Source: Selenomonas sp963544755 (GTDB lineage: Bacteria; Bacillota; Negativicutes; Selenomonadales; Selenomonadaceae). Taken from it: DNA of 64,000 nucleotides. This document shows, piece by piece, positions 41,483-51,408 of the stretch (its first letter is position 1; every line of letters starts with the position of its first letter). Where the stretch lies: NCBI GenBank assembly GCA_963544755.1, contig CAUUGH010000004.1, forward strand, positions 1-64,000, read 5' to 3'. Below the pieces are notes generated by a model. The model saw only the letters and a list, made by a program, of their open reading frames with translations. It did not search any database and had not been told where the DNA came from. The translations under genes and the position numbers were made by a program.

Positions 41483-42634
41483 ATGAAGATCATGATGTCG
41501 GCAGGCGAAGCATCGGGCGATTTGCACGGGGCGCAGCTTGCGCGAGAAATGCTTGAGATGAAGCCTGATGTAGAGCTTTTCGGCTTTGGCGGCGTAAAGA
41601 TGCAAAATTCCGGCGTGCGGCTTGTGCGCGATTGCCGCGATTATAGTATCATGGGCGTTTGGGAGGTAATCTTAGGGCTAGGGCGGCTCTTGCAGCTGGA
41701 AAAGACACTGGTTGAAGCGATGCGCTCAGAAAAGCCCGATCTGCTCCTTATCATCGACTATCCCGATTTTAACTGGCGGCTAGCGGCAAAAGCAAACGCA
41801 CTGGGCATACCCGTCTTTTCCTACATACCGCCTTCGGTTTGGGCGTGGCGCAAGGGGCGTGCAAAAACGTGTGCGGTGCTGGCTAAAGAAATAGTTACGA
41901 TCTTTCACCACGAGGTAGGTCCTTACCTGGCGGCAGGCGCAAACGTCAGCTTTCTGGGCAATCCGCTCGTTGACACCGTAAAAGTCGAAATGGAGCCTGA
42001 AAAAGCGCGGCAATTTTTCAATCTGACAGATAAAGAACGCGCCGTGCTTATTTTGCCGGGAAGCCGCCGACAAGAAATCGCACTTTTATTGCCCGATATG
42101 TTAAAAGCGGCAAAGCTTTTAAAAGAAAAGCGGCCTAACACGCGCTTTTTTTTGCCGGTCGCGCCCGGTATCAATAGCGAAGAACTGGTAAGCTATATTA
42201 AAAAAGCGACGGTTGAAGTTGAGCTGGTAACAGCGCACACCTACGATCTCATGTCTATCGCCGATTTTGCCATGGCAGCGTCCGGTACAGTCGTCATGGA
42301 AGCGGCGATCTTAGGGCTGCCTGCTGTCGTTTGCTATCGTATGGGCAGACTAAACTATGTCATAGGCAAAATGCTCGTAAAAATCGATCACTTTAGCCTG
42401 CCAAACATCATCCTAGGCGAAAAAGCAGTGCCGGAGCTATTACAAGACGAGATAACGCCTGAGCGCATCTTAAAAGAAGCAATAAGCCTCTACAAAGGCG
42501 AGGCAACGCGCGACATGGTCATGGCAAGGCTAAAGGTGGCAGCCTTGCAGCTAGGGCCGCCGGGGGCGGCGGTGCGTGTTGCAGCGCACATACTGGCAGC
42601 AGCCGGCACCGTAGGAGATGAAAAGGGCGCATGA
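41483..42634 (+). CDS. lpxB: Lipid-A-disaccharide synthase
   Basis: 383 residues. The GT19 family start is MKIMMSAGEASGDLHGA, with YIPPSVWAWRKGR near 115 and LPGSRRQEI near 192. It joins lipid X and UDP-diacylglucosamine to make the tetraacyl disaccharide on the inner membrane. AGAGGAGGG precedes the ATG. The stop overlaps msbA by ATGA. Confidence 0.96.
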   Translation: MKIMMSAGEASGDLHGAQLAREMLEMKPDVELFGFGGVKMQNSGVRLVRDCRDYSIMGVWEVILGLGRLLQLEKTLVEAMRSEKPDLLLIIDYPDFNWRLAAKANALGIPVFSYIPPSVWAWRKGRAKTCAVLAKEIVTIFHHEVGPYLAAGANVSFLGNPLVDTVKVEMEPEKARQFFNLTDKERAVLILPGSRRQEIALLLPDMLKAAKLLKEKRPNTRFFLPVAPGINSEELVSYIKKATVEVELVTAHTYDLMSIADFAMAASGTVVMEAAILGLPAVVCYRMGRLNYVIGKMLVKIDHFSLPNIILGEKAVPELLQDEITPERILKEAISLYKGEATRDMVMARLKVAALQLGPPGAAVRVAAHILAAAGTVGDEKGA

Positions 42635-44382
42635 AGAATTATGTTCGGCTGTTAAAGTACATACGCCCCTACATAAAGCAGCTGGTCTTAGCCGTTTTTT
42701 GCATCGTATTTGCAGCGGCGGCAAACCTTTACGTGCCGTGGATCATCAAGGACATGATCGACAAAGTGCTGATGGAGCGCGATATGGCAATGCTAAACCT
42801 CATCGCTGTTGGCATCGTCGTCGTGTTCTTTTTGCGCGGCATATTTTACTACGGTCAAAGCTATCTTGTATCGTTTGTCGGTCAACGAGTCATCATCGAC
42901 ATTCGCGAAGCTCTTTTTGCAAAGTTTCAGCGTATGGCACTTTCTTACTTTGATAGCCAGCAGACCGGCGCGATCATGAGCTATGTGACAAATGACGTGC
43001 AGGCATTGCAAAATGCACTTGTAGAAAAACTCATCGAATTTGTAACAGAAAGCTCCGTCCTTATCGGCTCTATAATTCTCATGTTTTACCTTGATTGGAA
43101 ACTTACGCTTATTACGCTTATCACCGTGCCGCTGGTCGGTCAGGCGATGAGTATTTTCGGCAAGAAATTAAAAAAATCAGCAACGATCATCCAAGAGCGT
43201 TTAGCTGACATTAATTCACTTCTGCAAGAGAGCATTTCGGCGGTGCGCGTCGTTAAATCATTCGTGCGCGAAAGTCATGAAATAAGACGCTTTCATCAGC
43301 AAAACGAATTAAACTTTCAAGCTGAAATGAAAAATGTGCAACTTAGCAGTCTTTTAACGCCTAGCGTAGAATTTTTAGCGGCGATAACAGTCACATTCAT
43401 CCTTTGGATCGGCGGCTATGAAGTCGTGCAGGGGAAATTAACGGCAGGTGCGCTCGTTGCTTTTTTGACCTACGCCGTAAACCTTGCCAACCCCGTAAAA
43501 CGCATCAGCCGCATCTACGGCGCCGTGCAGCGAGCCATGGCGGCAGGGGATCGCGTCTTTAACGTACTTGATCTAAAAGAAAGTATCTGCGATAAAAAAG
43601 ATGCTATATCTCTTCCTGAGATCGAAGGGCGCGTTAGCTTTCAAGACGTTACGTTTTCTTATAAAGACGGCATCGCCGCTATTTCTGATGTATCGCTTGA
43701 AGTAAGCCCGGGTCAGCTAATCGCCTTCGTCGGGCCGTCAGGCGCCGGAAAATCGACTATCGCCAATCTCATACCGCGCTTTTATGAAGTGCAAAAAGGC
43801 GCGATAAAGATCGATGGCTATGACGTGCGCGATGTAACGATAAAATCTTTGCGTGAGCAAATAGGCATAGTGCCGCAAGAAACGATGCTCTTTTCAAGCA
43901 GCGTGCGCGAAAATATTCGCTACGGCAGATTAGAGGCTACAGATGCCGAAGTCGAAGAAGCGGCACGCGCGGCAAATGCCGAAGAATTTATCCTAAAGCT
44001 GCCTTTAGGCTACGAAACCAAGATCGGCGAGCGAGGGCTTAATCTTTCAGGCGGACAGCGTCAGCGCATTTCGATTGCACGCGCCATCTTGAAAAATCCG
44101 CGCATCTTAATTCTTGACGAAGCGACCTCGGCGCTTGACACAGAAAGTGAAAAAATAGTACAAGCAGCGCTTGATAAACTCATGGTAGGACGCACCTCGT
44201 TTGCCATCGCACACCGCCTTTCGACGATCTTTGACGCCGATCGCATATGCGTCATAAATGGCGGCAAAATAGTCGAGCAAGGTACGCATGAAGAGCTTTT
44301 GGCAGCCGGCGGTCTTTACAGCACGCTCTATCATATTCAGTTTAAGAGCGAGGGAGAAGATTTGCAGATAAAAAAGGCATGA
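42631..44382 (+). CDS. msbA: Lipid A export ATP-binding/permease protein MsbA
   Basis: 583 residues, a half-transporter with six membrane helices (residues 15-300) fused to an ABC ATPase: Walker A GPSGAGKST, signature LSGGQRQR and Walker B ILILDEATSALD. It flips lipid A-core across the inner membrane. Its position between lpxB and waaA-lpxK supports MsbA over a generic multidrug exporter. Confidence 0.94.
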   Translation: MKNYVRLLKYIRPYIKQLVLAVFCIVFAAAANLYVPWIIKDMIDKVLMERDMAMLNLIAVGIVVVFFLRGIFYYGQSYLVSFVGQRVIIDIREALFAKFQRMALSYFDSQQTGAIMSYVTNDVQALQNALVEKLIEFVTESSVLIGSIILMFYLDWKLTLITLITVPLVGQAMSIFGKKLKKSATIIQERLADINSLLQESISAVRVVKSFVRESHEIRRFHQQNELNFQAEMKNVQLSSLLTPSVEFLAAITVTFILWIGGYEVVQGKLTAGALVAFLTYAVNLANPVKRISRIYGAVQRAMAAGDRVFNVLDLKESICDKKDAISLPEIEGRVSFQDVTFSYKDGIAAISDVSLEVSPGQLIAFVGPSGAGKSTIANLIPRFYEVQKGAIKIDGYDVRDVTIKSLREQIGIVPQETMLFSSSVRENIRYGRLEATDAEVEEAARAANAEEFILKLPLGYETKIGERGLNLSGGQRQRISIARAILKNPRILILDEATSALDTESEKIVQAALDKLMVGRTSFAIAHRLSTIFDADRICVINGGKIVEQGTHEELLAAGGLYSTLYHIQFKSEGEDLQIKKA

Positions 44383-44394
44383 TGGGAGAAAATT

Positions 44395-46923
44395 ATGCGC
44401 TTACTTTATAATATTGCAGCGATTATCGCTGCCATCCTCATCATACCCGTATTTTTAGTACGCGCCGTGCGTGAGCGCGGCTTTGTCGAGCGCGTGCGCC
44501 AAAGTCTTGGCTTTTTCCCGGAACACGCGCTAGATAAAGTAGCAAAGAAAAATTGTATCTGGGTTCATGCGGCATCTGTCGGCGAAATAGTCGCCGCAAG
44601 CCCTTTAATACGCGAGTTTCGTAAAGAGTTTCCCAAAAGCCCCATCTTAGTTTCTGTTGTAACGACAGCAGGCTATGAAATGGCAAACCGCATTATAAAA
44701 GACGCAAACAGCATCATTTACTTTCCGCTTGATCTGCCGTGGCGTGCAGGAAGCATCCTGCGCCGCATCCATCCACGCATCTTCATGCCCGTAGAAACAG
44801 AACTTTGGCCAAACTTTCTAAAGACCGCCAAAAAGCTTAATATTCCAGTCATGATGGTCAATGGTCGCATCAGTGATAAGAGCGTCAAACGCTACAAGCA
44901 TCTAAGAAGCGTCTTAGACGATATGATAAGCACGGTGAAAAAATTTGCCATGCAGTCGCCCATCGACGCTAAATACATCATGCGCCTTGGTGCGCCGCCG
45001 GAGCTTGTTACAGTGACAGGCAATACGAAATTTGATCAGACCTACACCGATGTTAAGACAGCCGAAAAAGAAAAATTGCTAAAAGAAATGGGGCTTTCGT
45101 CAAAAGGCGGCATCTTTCTTGCAGGCAGCACGCATCGAGGCGAGGAAGGGGCTATCTTAGAAGCATTTGCCGCGCTTAGAAAAAAGTTTCCCGAGGTAAA
45201 ACTCATCATCGCACCTAGAGAACTTTTGCGAACGACAGAAGTTGCAGCGCTTTGCCGCCACAAGGGCTTTATCGTCGCACGCCGCACCGAACTTTTAGAA
45301 AAGCCTGCAAAAAATCATGACATCTTGCTTCTTGATACCATCGGCGAACTTGGCAAAGTCTACAGCATAGGAAGCGTTATTTATGTAGGCGGCAGCCTCA
45401 TCACGCATGGCGGACACAACATATTAGAGCCGGCAGCGCACGGCAAAGCTATTATAGTAGGGCATAATATGTTTAACTTCAAAGATAGCCATGTACTTTT
45501 TACAAAGCGCAGAGCCTGTATTACCGTACATGACGGTAAAGAACTTACGAAAGCCCTCTTGCACCTTTTTGAAAATGAAGAAGAGCGCCGGCGCATGGAG
45601 CGTGAAACACTCCTTATTGTTAGGGAAAATAAGGGCGCGTCGAAAAAGACTGCCATTTTGCTGCGTGAATTTTTAGAAGCCTTCGAGCAGGGCGAAACCG
45701 AAGGCAAGGTCAAAACTACAGAGCGCGTTGAAAACTTTCGCACCTACGTCACAGATCTTATGCGCCGTCGCCGTGCCGAGGGATTTTTTTTGCACATCGT
45801 CATGGGCATACTTTATACTTTCGCCGTCATTTATCGCCGGTTGGTGCATTTAAAACTGCAAGGCTACAAGGCAGGCATCTTTCAAAAAAAAAGGCTTGGC
45901 TGCTATGTCATAAGCCTAGGTAACATCACAGTAGGCGGCACCGGCAAAACGCCGACGGCGCAATATCTGGCAGCGGCGATCCGCGACAGGGGCTATCGCG
46001 TCGTCATCTTAAACCGCGGCTACCGTGCAAAATGGCGCGGCGACGTCGGCATCGTTTCAGACGGACAAAAACTTTACATGGATGCGACCGAAGCCGGCGA
46101 TGAAGCCTTCATGCTCGCTAAACATTTACCGAACGTGCCGGTACTCATCGGTGCAGAACGCGCCCTTACAGGAAAATATGCGATGGAGCATTTTGGCGCA
46201 GAAGTTGCGATCTTAGATGACGGCTATCAGCATTGGCAGCTTGCTCGCGACCTTGACATATTGCTTGTCGATGCGGTAAATGTCTTTGGAAACGGCTATA
46301 TGCTGCCACGCGGCACGCTGCGTGAGCCGATCGCACACATTGAGCGCGCCGATGTGTGTATTTTGACCAAAGTAGATCAAGCGGTCGGCAATTCGCGTGA
46401 GCATATAAAAAATACGATAAGAAAATACAATCAAAAAGCGCAAATCCTAGAAAGCATCCACCGGCCGCGCTGCTTTGTCGAGATAAAAGACTGGCATCAA
46501 AATATCACAGGCGAGGGCGTAGACATCAAGATGCTCTCTCAAAAGCGCGTCATGGCAGTATCGGCGATTGGCAATCCGATGTCTTTTGAACAAACACTTT
46601 TTGACATTGGCGTAAAGATAGTAGAAAGCCTGCGCTTTCCCGATCACCATGAGTATACGACAAAAGAGCTGCAAGATGTCTTAGATAAAGCGCTCTCTTT
46701 AGATGCAGAAGCCATCGTCATAACGGAAAAAGATGCAGTAAAGATTCCCTTTACGATCATAGAAGCAAAAGTGCCGATTCCGGTATTTGTGATCTGCGTC
46801 GAGGTTACTTTCCGGGAAGGAAGAGAAGAATTTGACAAAGAACTTTTCGCTAGTTTGCAGGAAAAAGTCGCTTTCTTGCGAAAAAAAGCGAATAAAGAAG
46901 AAAACGCGAAGATAATAAAATAA
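44395..46923 (+). CDS. waaA-lpxK: Fused Kdo transferase (WaaA) and lipid A 4'-kinase (LpxK)
   Basis: 842 residues, about the sum of two enzymes. Residues 1-425 are WaaA/KdtA: an N-terminal membrane helix, HAASVGEIVAASPLIREF near 57-74, PVETELWPN and GGHNILEPAAHGK. Residues about 450-835 are LpxK, with its hydrophobic segment near 463-480 and P-loop ITVGGTGKTPTAQ at about 509-521, then NRGYRAK. It would phosphorylate the disaccharide at 4' and add Kdo. The frame is continuous with no internal start having a good binding site, so this is a real fusion. Confidence 0.94.
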   Translation: MRLLYNIAAIIAAILIIPVFLVRAVRERGFVERVRQSLGFFPEHALDKVAKKNCIWVHAASVGEIVAASPLIREFRKEFPKSPILVSVVTTAGYEMANRIIKDANSIIYFPLDLPWRAGSILRRIHPRIFMPVETELWPNFLKTAKKLNIPVMMVNGRISDKSVKRYKHLRSVLDDMISTVKKFAMQSPIDAKYIMRLGAPPELVTVTGNTKFDQTYTDVKTAEKEKLLKEMGLSSKGGIFLAGSTHRGEEGAILEAFAALRKKFPEVKLIIAPRELLRTTEVAALCRHKGFIVARRTELLEKPAKNHDILLLDTIGELGKVYSIGSVIYVGGSLITHGGHNILEPAAHGKAIIVGHNMFNFKDSHVLFTKRRACITVHDGKELTKALLHLFENEEERRRMERETLLIVRENKGASKKTAILLREFLEAFEQGETEGKVKTTERVENFRTYVTDLMRRRRAEGFFLHIVMGILYTFAVIYRRLVHLKLQGYKAGIFQKKRLGCYVISLGNITVGGTGKTPTAQYLAAAIRDRGYRVVILNRGYRAKWRGDVGIVSDGQKLYMDATEAGDEAFMLAKHLPNVPVLIGAERALTGKYAMEHFGAEVAILDDGYQHWQLARDLDILLVDAVNVFGNGYMLPRGTLREPIAHIERADVCILTKVDQAVGNSREHIKNTIRKYNQKAQILESIHRPRCFVEIKDWHQNITGEGVDIKMLSQKRVMAVSAIGNPMSFEQTLFDIGVKIVESLRFPDHHEYTTKELQDVLDKALSLDAEAIVITEKDAVKIPFTIIEAKVPIPVFVICVEVTFREGREEFDKELFASLQEKVAFLRKKANKEENAKIIK

Positions 46924-46944
46924 AAAAGAACGAGAGGTGAAATT

Positions 46945-47679
46945 ATGAGGACACTTTGCGTGATTCCGGCACGCTACGCCTCTACGCGTCTGCCGGGAAA
47001 GCCGCTTGCCGATATTTGCGGCAAACCTATGATTTGGCACGTCTTTTCGCGTGCGAGCCGCGCTAAAAAGCCCGAGAAAGTGATCGTCGCGACAGATGAT
47101 CAGCGCATCTATGATGCCATTTGTCAAGAAGGCGGCGAAGCGATGCTGACACGTGCCGATCATAAAACAGGAACCGATCGACTGGCACAAGTCGCAGCGG
47201 CATATCCCGCTATCGATCTCATAGTCAATGTGCAAGGCGACGAGCCATTGATAGAGCCTTATATCATAGACGATCTCATCACCCTCTTTGAGCAAGACGC
47301 GAACCTTTCGATGGCGACCGTCATGACACGCCTGACAGACGAAAAAGAGCAAAAAGATCCAAACAATGTTAAAGTGGTTGTAGATAAACGAGGCTACGCA
47401 CTTTACTTTTCGCGCTCACTTCTTCCTTATCCGCTAAAAGGCTGTGCCTGTTGCTACAAACACATCGGCATCTATGCGTATCGGCGCGACTTTTTGCTAC
47501 ACTATGCAAGCCTTTTGCCGACGCCTTTAGAAAAGGCAGAATCCTTAGAACAGCTAAGAGCCTTAGAGCATGGCTATAGCATCCGCGTGATAGAAACAAA
47601 TTGCCGCTTAGTTGGCGTTGATACGGCAAAAGATTTAGAGCTGGTAAATCAGATCTACCTTGCCAAAGGCTTGGCATAG
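46945..47679 (+). CDS. kdsB: CMP-Kdo synthetase
   Basis: 244 residues. The nucleotidyltransferase start is CVIPARYASTRLPGKPL, with VNVQGDEPLIEP near 93 and NVKVVVDKRGYALYFSRS. It activates Kdo as CMP-Kdo for the WaaA domain encoded just upstream. GAGAGGTGA precedes the ATG. Confidence 0.96.
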   Translation: MRTLCVIPARYASTRLPGKPLADICGKPMIWHVFSRASRAKKPEKVIVATDDQRIYDAICQEGGEAMLTRADHKTGTDRLAQVAAAYPAIDLIVNVQGDEPLIEPYIIDDLITLFEQDANLSMATVMTRLTDEKEQKDPNNVKVVVDKRGYALYFSRSLLPYPLKGCACCYKHIGIYAYRRDFLLHYASLLPTPLEKAESLEQLRALEHGYSIRVIETNCRLVGVDTAKDLELVNQIYLAKGLA

Positions 47680-47719
47680 AACCTATATCAAGGGTTTTTA
47701 CGAGAAAGGCGGTACTAAA

Positions 47720-48550
47720 ATGATGAATAAGGTGAAGATTAGAGATTTTACGATAGGCGGCGCAAGTCCGCTCGTGCTAATGGCAGGTCCATGCGTTCTT
47801 GAGGAAATAGAACGCTGTCTTTTGATCGGGCGCACGATAAAAAGTATCACGGAAAAGCTCGGTATATCCTATATCTTCAAAGCATCGTTTGACAAGGCAA
47901 ACCGCTCTTCTTTCAACAGCTTTCGAGGCCCCGGGCTAAAAAAAGGCTTAGAGATGCTAAAAAAGATCAAAGAAGAACTTTCCGTACCCATCGTGACTGA
48001 CATTCATAAAGAGTCGCAGATAGCACCTGCGGCAAAAGTCGTCGATGTTTTGCAGATCCCCGCTTTTTTGTGCCGCCAGACCGATCTTATCTATGCGGCG
48101 GCAAAATCCGGCTGCGTCGTCAACGTCAAAAAAGGACAGTTTCTTGCGCCGCGTGACATGGGAAACGTCGTCGATAAACTGCACGAAGGCGGCTGCGCGG
48201 ACATCCTCTTAACAGAGCGCGGCGCATCGTTTGGCTACAACAATCTGGTCGTCGATATGAGAAGCTTTCCCATCATGCGTACATTTGGCGCCCCCGTTAT
48301 CTTTGATGCCACGCACAGCGTACAACTACCTGGCGGCGCAGGTACATCTTCAGGCGGCAACCGTGAGTTTGTCGAGTATCTTGCAAGAGCAGCCGTTGCA
48401 GCAGGCGTAGACGGGCTATTTATGGAGGTGCATGATAACCCCGAAGAAGCCCTTTGCGATGGACCAAACAGCCTTTGTCTTGATAAGCTCGAAGGACTCT
48501 TAAAAGATGTATTGGCAATCTATAACATAGTGAAAGGAAAGCTGGTCTGA
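47720..48550 (+). CDS. kdsA: 3-deoxy-8-phosphooctulonate synthase
   Basis: 276 residues from ATG at 47720 (the next codon is also ATG). The DAHP/KDO8P synthase barrel shows MAGPCVLE, FKASFDKANRSS, DIHKE and FDATHSVQLPGG. It condenses arabinose 5-phosphate with phosphoenolpyruvate. The Cys in AGPC is the metal ligand of the metal-dependent class, where non-metal enzymes have Asn, so a metal-dependent enzyme is predicted. No kdsD is in the window. Confidence 0.95.
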   Translation: MMNKVKIRDFTIGGASPLVLMAGPCVLEEIERCLLIGRTIKSITEKLGISYIFKASFDKANRSSFNSFRGPGLKKGLEMLKKIKEELSVPIVTDIHKESQIAPAAKVVDVLQIPAFLCRQTDLIYAAAKSGCVVNVKKGQFLAPRDMGNVVDKLHEGGCADILLTERGASFGYNNLVVDMRSFPIMRTFGAPVIFDATHSVQLPGGAGTSSGGNREFVEYLARAAVAAGVDGLFMEVHDNPEEALCDGPNSLCLDKLEGLLKDVLAIYNIVKGKLV

Positions 48551-49110
48551 TGTTTTGTAATAAAGAAATAAAAGAGCGTGCGCGTCGCGTGCGCTTTTTG
48601 ATCTTCGACGTAGACGGCGTATTAACAGACGGCGGCATCTATATAGGAAAAGAAGGCGAGCTGTTAAAGCCTTTTTGCGTGCGCGATGGTCTTGGCATTC
48701 GCGTCTGGCAAAACGAAGGCTTTGGCACGGCGATCATCACGGGGCGCACCGGTGCTATCGTTTCGCAGCGCGCAGCCGAATTAAAAATCAAAGATGTCTA
48801 CCTGGGCCATATCGAAAAAAGTGCAGCTTACGCTGAGATAAAGACGCGCCATCAGCTGCTAGATGAGGATATAGCCTATATCGGCGATGATCTGGTAGAT
48901 CTTGCGGTCATGCGTCAAGTCGGCTTTGCCGCTGCACCTTTTGACGCTGCTAAAGAAGTGCTAGATATTTCCCACTTCGTTTCTAAAACTCTCGGCGGCA
49001 AAGGTGCTGTGCGCGAGATCATAGAATTTTTCTTAAAAGCACAAGGGCGCTGGGAAAGCATCGTCGCACGCTTTGCGTCAGCAAAAGAAGTTACAAATAT
49101 TTCCCAATGA
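48550..49110 (+). CDS. kdsC: 3-deoxy-D-manno-octulosonate 8-phosphate phosphatase
   Basis: 186 residues. It is a C0-cap HAD phosphatase with FDVDGVLTDGGIYIG (motif I), ITGRTG (motif II) and YIGDDLVDLAVM (motif IV). It removes the phosphate from Kdo-8-phosphate. The ATG overlaps the kdsA stop (TGATG). The C-terminus is a little longer than usual. Confidence 0.94.
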   Translation: MFCNKEIKERARRVRFLIFDVDGVLTDGGIYIGKEGELLKPFCVRDGLGIRVWQNEGFGTAIITGRTGAIVSQRAAELKIKDVYLGHIEKSAAYAEIKTRHQLLDEDIAYIGDDLVDLAVMRQVGFAAAPFDAAKEVLDISHFVSKTLGGKGAVREIIEFFLKAQGRWESIVARFASAKEVTNISQ

Positions 49111-49156
49111 TCGCCAAATCTTCCTATGTGTAGTATAAGACAGCAGGTGAATCTTC

Positions 49157-50068
49157 ATGCTCTACAAATCGTTGATGGCTCTTAGTCGTATACTGCGCTT
49201 TTTGCCGCATAGAGCGCTGCTTTTTCTTGGCGCAATCTTTGGTAGACTTTACTATATCCTCATCAAAAAGCAGCGAGAACTTGCCGTGCAACAGATGATG
49301 AGAGGGCTTTTTATCTCAGAAGAAAAAGCGCGTAAGATCGTACGCTTATCCTTTATAAATCTTGCACAAAATATGCTAGAAATTTTATATATGCCAAACC
49401 TTAACAAAGACAATCTGCACGATTACATCGAGATAGAACACCTTGAGCGTATACAAGATGCCCTTGCCGAAGGAAATGGCGTCGTCGTCCTCACGGGGCA
49501 TATAGGCACATGGGAGTGGCTTTCTGCCGCCTTTTCACTTTCAGGGCTTCCTGTTACGGCGATTGCCAAGACCCAACCGAACAAAGAGTATTCACGCGTA
49601 CTTGACGATCTGCGTGCGACGATTGGCGCAGAAATTTTCTCACGCGGCACAAGCGAACTTTTAGCAGCGGGTCGCGCCTTAAAAAAAGGCAAGATCCTAG
49701 GCTTTCTTGCCGATCAAGATGCAGGTCCTGGCGGTGCTTTTATAGACTTTCTCGGCAAAGTAGCATCTACGCCGCTAGGTCCTGCGGTTTTTTCAAGAAA
49801 ATTTCGTGCGCCTGTCATACCTGCATTTATCCTGCGCCGCAAAGACGGCAAACATACTGTGCGCGTCTATGAACGCATGGATTATGTCGATACGGGCGAC
49901 GTAGAAAAAGATCTCTATGATTTTACCGTACGCATGACAAAGCTCTTAGAAAAAGTCATTTGCGAAAACCCATCGCAATGGCTATGGTTTCAAAAGCGTT
50001 GGAATACGCCGCTAGAGATGAAAAAGCAAAAGCGTCATGCTACGATATTGCAAGGAGGTAATAAATGA
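49157..50068 (+). CDS. lpxL: Lipid A late acyltransferase (LpxL/HtrB family)
   Basis: 303 residues with an N-terminal membrane helix. The family's H-X4-E motif is GHIGTWEW near residue 115, and FLADQDAGPGGAF near 190 matches the second conserved block. It transfers an acyl chain to Kdo-lipid A at the inner membrane. Only one such gene is present, so the acyl chain number may be low. The stop overlaps lptC by ATGA. Confidence 0.9.
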   Translation: MLYKSLMALSRILRFLPHRALLFLGAIFGRLYYILIKKQRELAVQQMMRGLFISEEKARKIVRLSFINLAQNMLEILYMPNLNKDNLHDYIEIEHLERIQDALAEGNGVVVLTGHIGTWEWLSAAFSLSGLPVTAIAKTQPNKEYSRVLDDLRATIGAEIFSRGTSELLAAGRALKKGKILGFLADQDAGPGGAFIDFLGKVASTPLGPAVFSRKFRAPVIPAFILRRKDGKHTVRVYERMDYVDTGDVEKDLYDFTVRMTKLLEKVICENPSQWLWFQKRWNTPLEMKKQKRHATILQGGNK

Positions 50069-50622
50069 AAAACGGCAAAAAGATTCTCTTAGCCGGCGCT
50101 TTTTCTCTTGCCGTTTTTTTTATCACACTTTGGGCAATTCTTAGCACGCCGGAGCCGCCGTCGCTTGATGAAGCACCGCACGTCATGCGCAGCGATGGCA
50201 ATTTTTTGCAGCTTGAAAAAAACGGGCGCAAGATCTTTGAGCTGACGGCGGTAGCTATCGAAACAGACCTTGCTGCTAAGAACGCAAAAGCCCAAAATAT
50301 AGAAGGGACTTTTTATCAAGAAGACGGACGCAAGCTAAAGATAAAAGCGCCGCACGCCGTCTACGACTTAAAAGCGCAGGACTTACAGCTAAATGGCGGT
50401 GTCGCGATCGAAACGACAGACGGCATCACTTTGACAAGCCGAGAAGTTATCTGGCAAAACGAAAAAGTCATGCTTTCTGCCATCGGCGATGTAAAGCTTC
50501 AAAAAGATGCAGAAAAGTTGCGCGTGACGGCAGAGCGCATCGACACTACAGATGGTTTTGCCAAATTTACGGCATACGGTGCTAATAGCAAGAAAGCGCG
50601 TATTGCTAAGGGAGTGGAATAA
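50065..50622 (+). CDS. lptC: LPS export protein LptC
   Basis: 185 residues. A single N-terminal membrane anchor (residues 7-27) is followed by a periplasmic beta-jellyroll domain (KIFELTAVAIETDLAAKNAK, then IKAPHAVYDLKAQDLQLNGG). It links the LptB-F complex to LptA. It sits between lpxL and lptA, with a two-base gap to the latter. Confidence 0.88.
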   Translation: MKNGKKILLAGAFSLAVFFITLWAILSTPEPPSLDEAPHVMRSDGNFLQLEKNGRKIFELTAVAIETDLAAKNAKAQNIEGTFYQEDGRKLKIKAPHAVYDLKAQDLQLNGGVAIETTDGITLTSREVIWQNEKVMLSAIGDVKLQKDAEKLRVTAERIDTTDGFAKFTAYGANSKKARIAKGVE

Positions 50623-50623
50623 A

Positions 50624-51397
50624 ATGATAAAAAAAGCCCATGTGGCACTTGCCGCCTTTTTTTTGATAGCAGCCTTTAATGTAGAAAGCCTGCAAGCGGC
50701 AGAAGAAGCCGCATCCTTAGATGGCGAGCGTATCAGTTACGACATGGCGACAGGCGATATTGAAGCTGAAGGCGATGTCGTCTTTAGCCATGGCACGGCA
50801 AGCATCACGGGCAAAAAAGCGCGCTATAATGTAAAAGCCGAGCAAGGCGAAATAACAGGCGGCGTCGTCGTAGTCGATGAAGCTATGCGCCTTACGGCAG
50901 AAACTTTAACACTTGAAAACGCCGATAAGATATACGCTGTAGGCGGCGCAGAAGTAGTAAAAGACGATCTGCACCTTAAAGCGGCAAAGCTGGCTATATT
51001 TTCTAAAGACCGCTATGTAGCCGAAGGAGATGTCTACGCCCAAAAAGAAGACAAGATATTTACGGGTGCGCGTGCTGAATATACGCAATCGCTAAACTAT
51101 GTGCTAATAGAAGAAGGCGGCACGCTACAGATAAAAGATGCCGCTTTTACGGCAGATCGCATGGAAGGCTCTTTGGCAAAAGAACACTACCTAGGCAGCG
51201 GCAACGTACATATTATCAGTGCTTTGCAAGATTTTGAAGGCGGCGGTGATCAGTTCGACTATTTCGCAAACGAAGAAGACGGCAGAGGAAAATGCGTCCT
51301 TTCAGGTAATGCGTGGGCATATCAGGGAAATAATACGCTAAAAAGCCGGCACTTGACAGTTTATCTTGCAAATTCCGGTGAAATTACAGTAAAATAG
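50624..51397 (+). CDS. lptA: LPS transport protein LptA (OstA-like)
   Basis: 257 residues from the ATG at 50624, after AAGGGAG. A signal peptide ends near SLQAAEE. The rest is repeating beta-jellyroll OstA segments (GDIEAEGDVVFSHGTASITG; later LEGDV-type turns). It is longer than the E. coli protein, so the bridge unit may hold more strands. It forms the periplasmic bridge that carries LPS to the outer membrane. Confidence 0.9.
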   Translation: MIKKAHVALAAFFLIAAFNVESLQAAEEAASLDGERISYDMATGDIEAEGDVVFSHGTASITGKKARYNVKAEQGEITGGVVVVDEAMRLTAETLTLENADKIYAVGGAEVVKDDLHLKAAKLAIFSKDRYVAEGDVYAQKEDKIFTGARAEYTQSLNYVLIEEGGTLQIKDAAFTADRMEGSLAKEHYLGSGNVHIISALQDFEGGGDQFDYFANEEDGRGKCVLSGNAWAYQGNNTLKSRHLTVYLANSGEITVK

Positions 51398-51408
51398 GGG
51401 GGGAAAAC

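Noticed and set aside
42631..44382. MsbA as a generic multidrug exporter
   Set aside because: The ATGA overlap with lpxB and position before waaA-lpxK make the lipid A flippase role far more likely.
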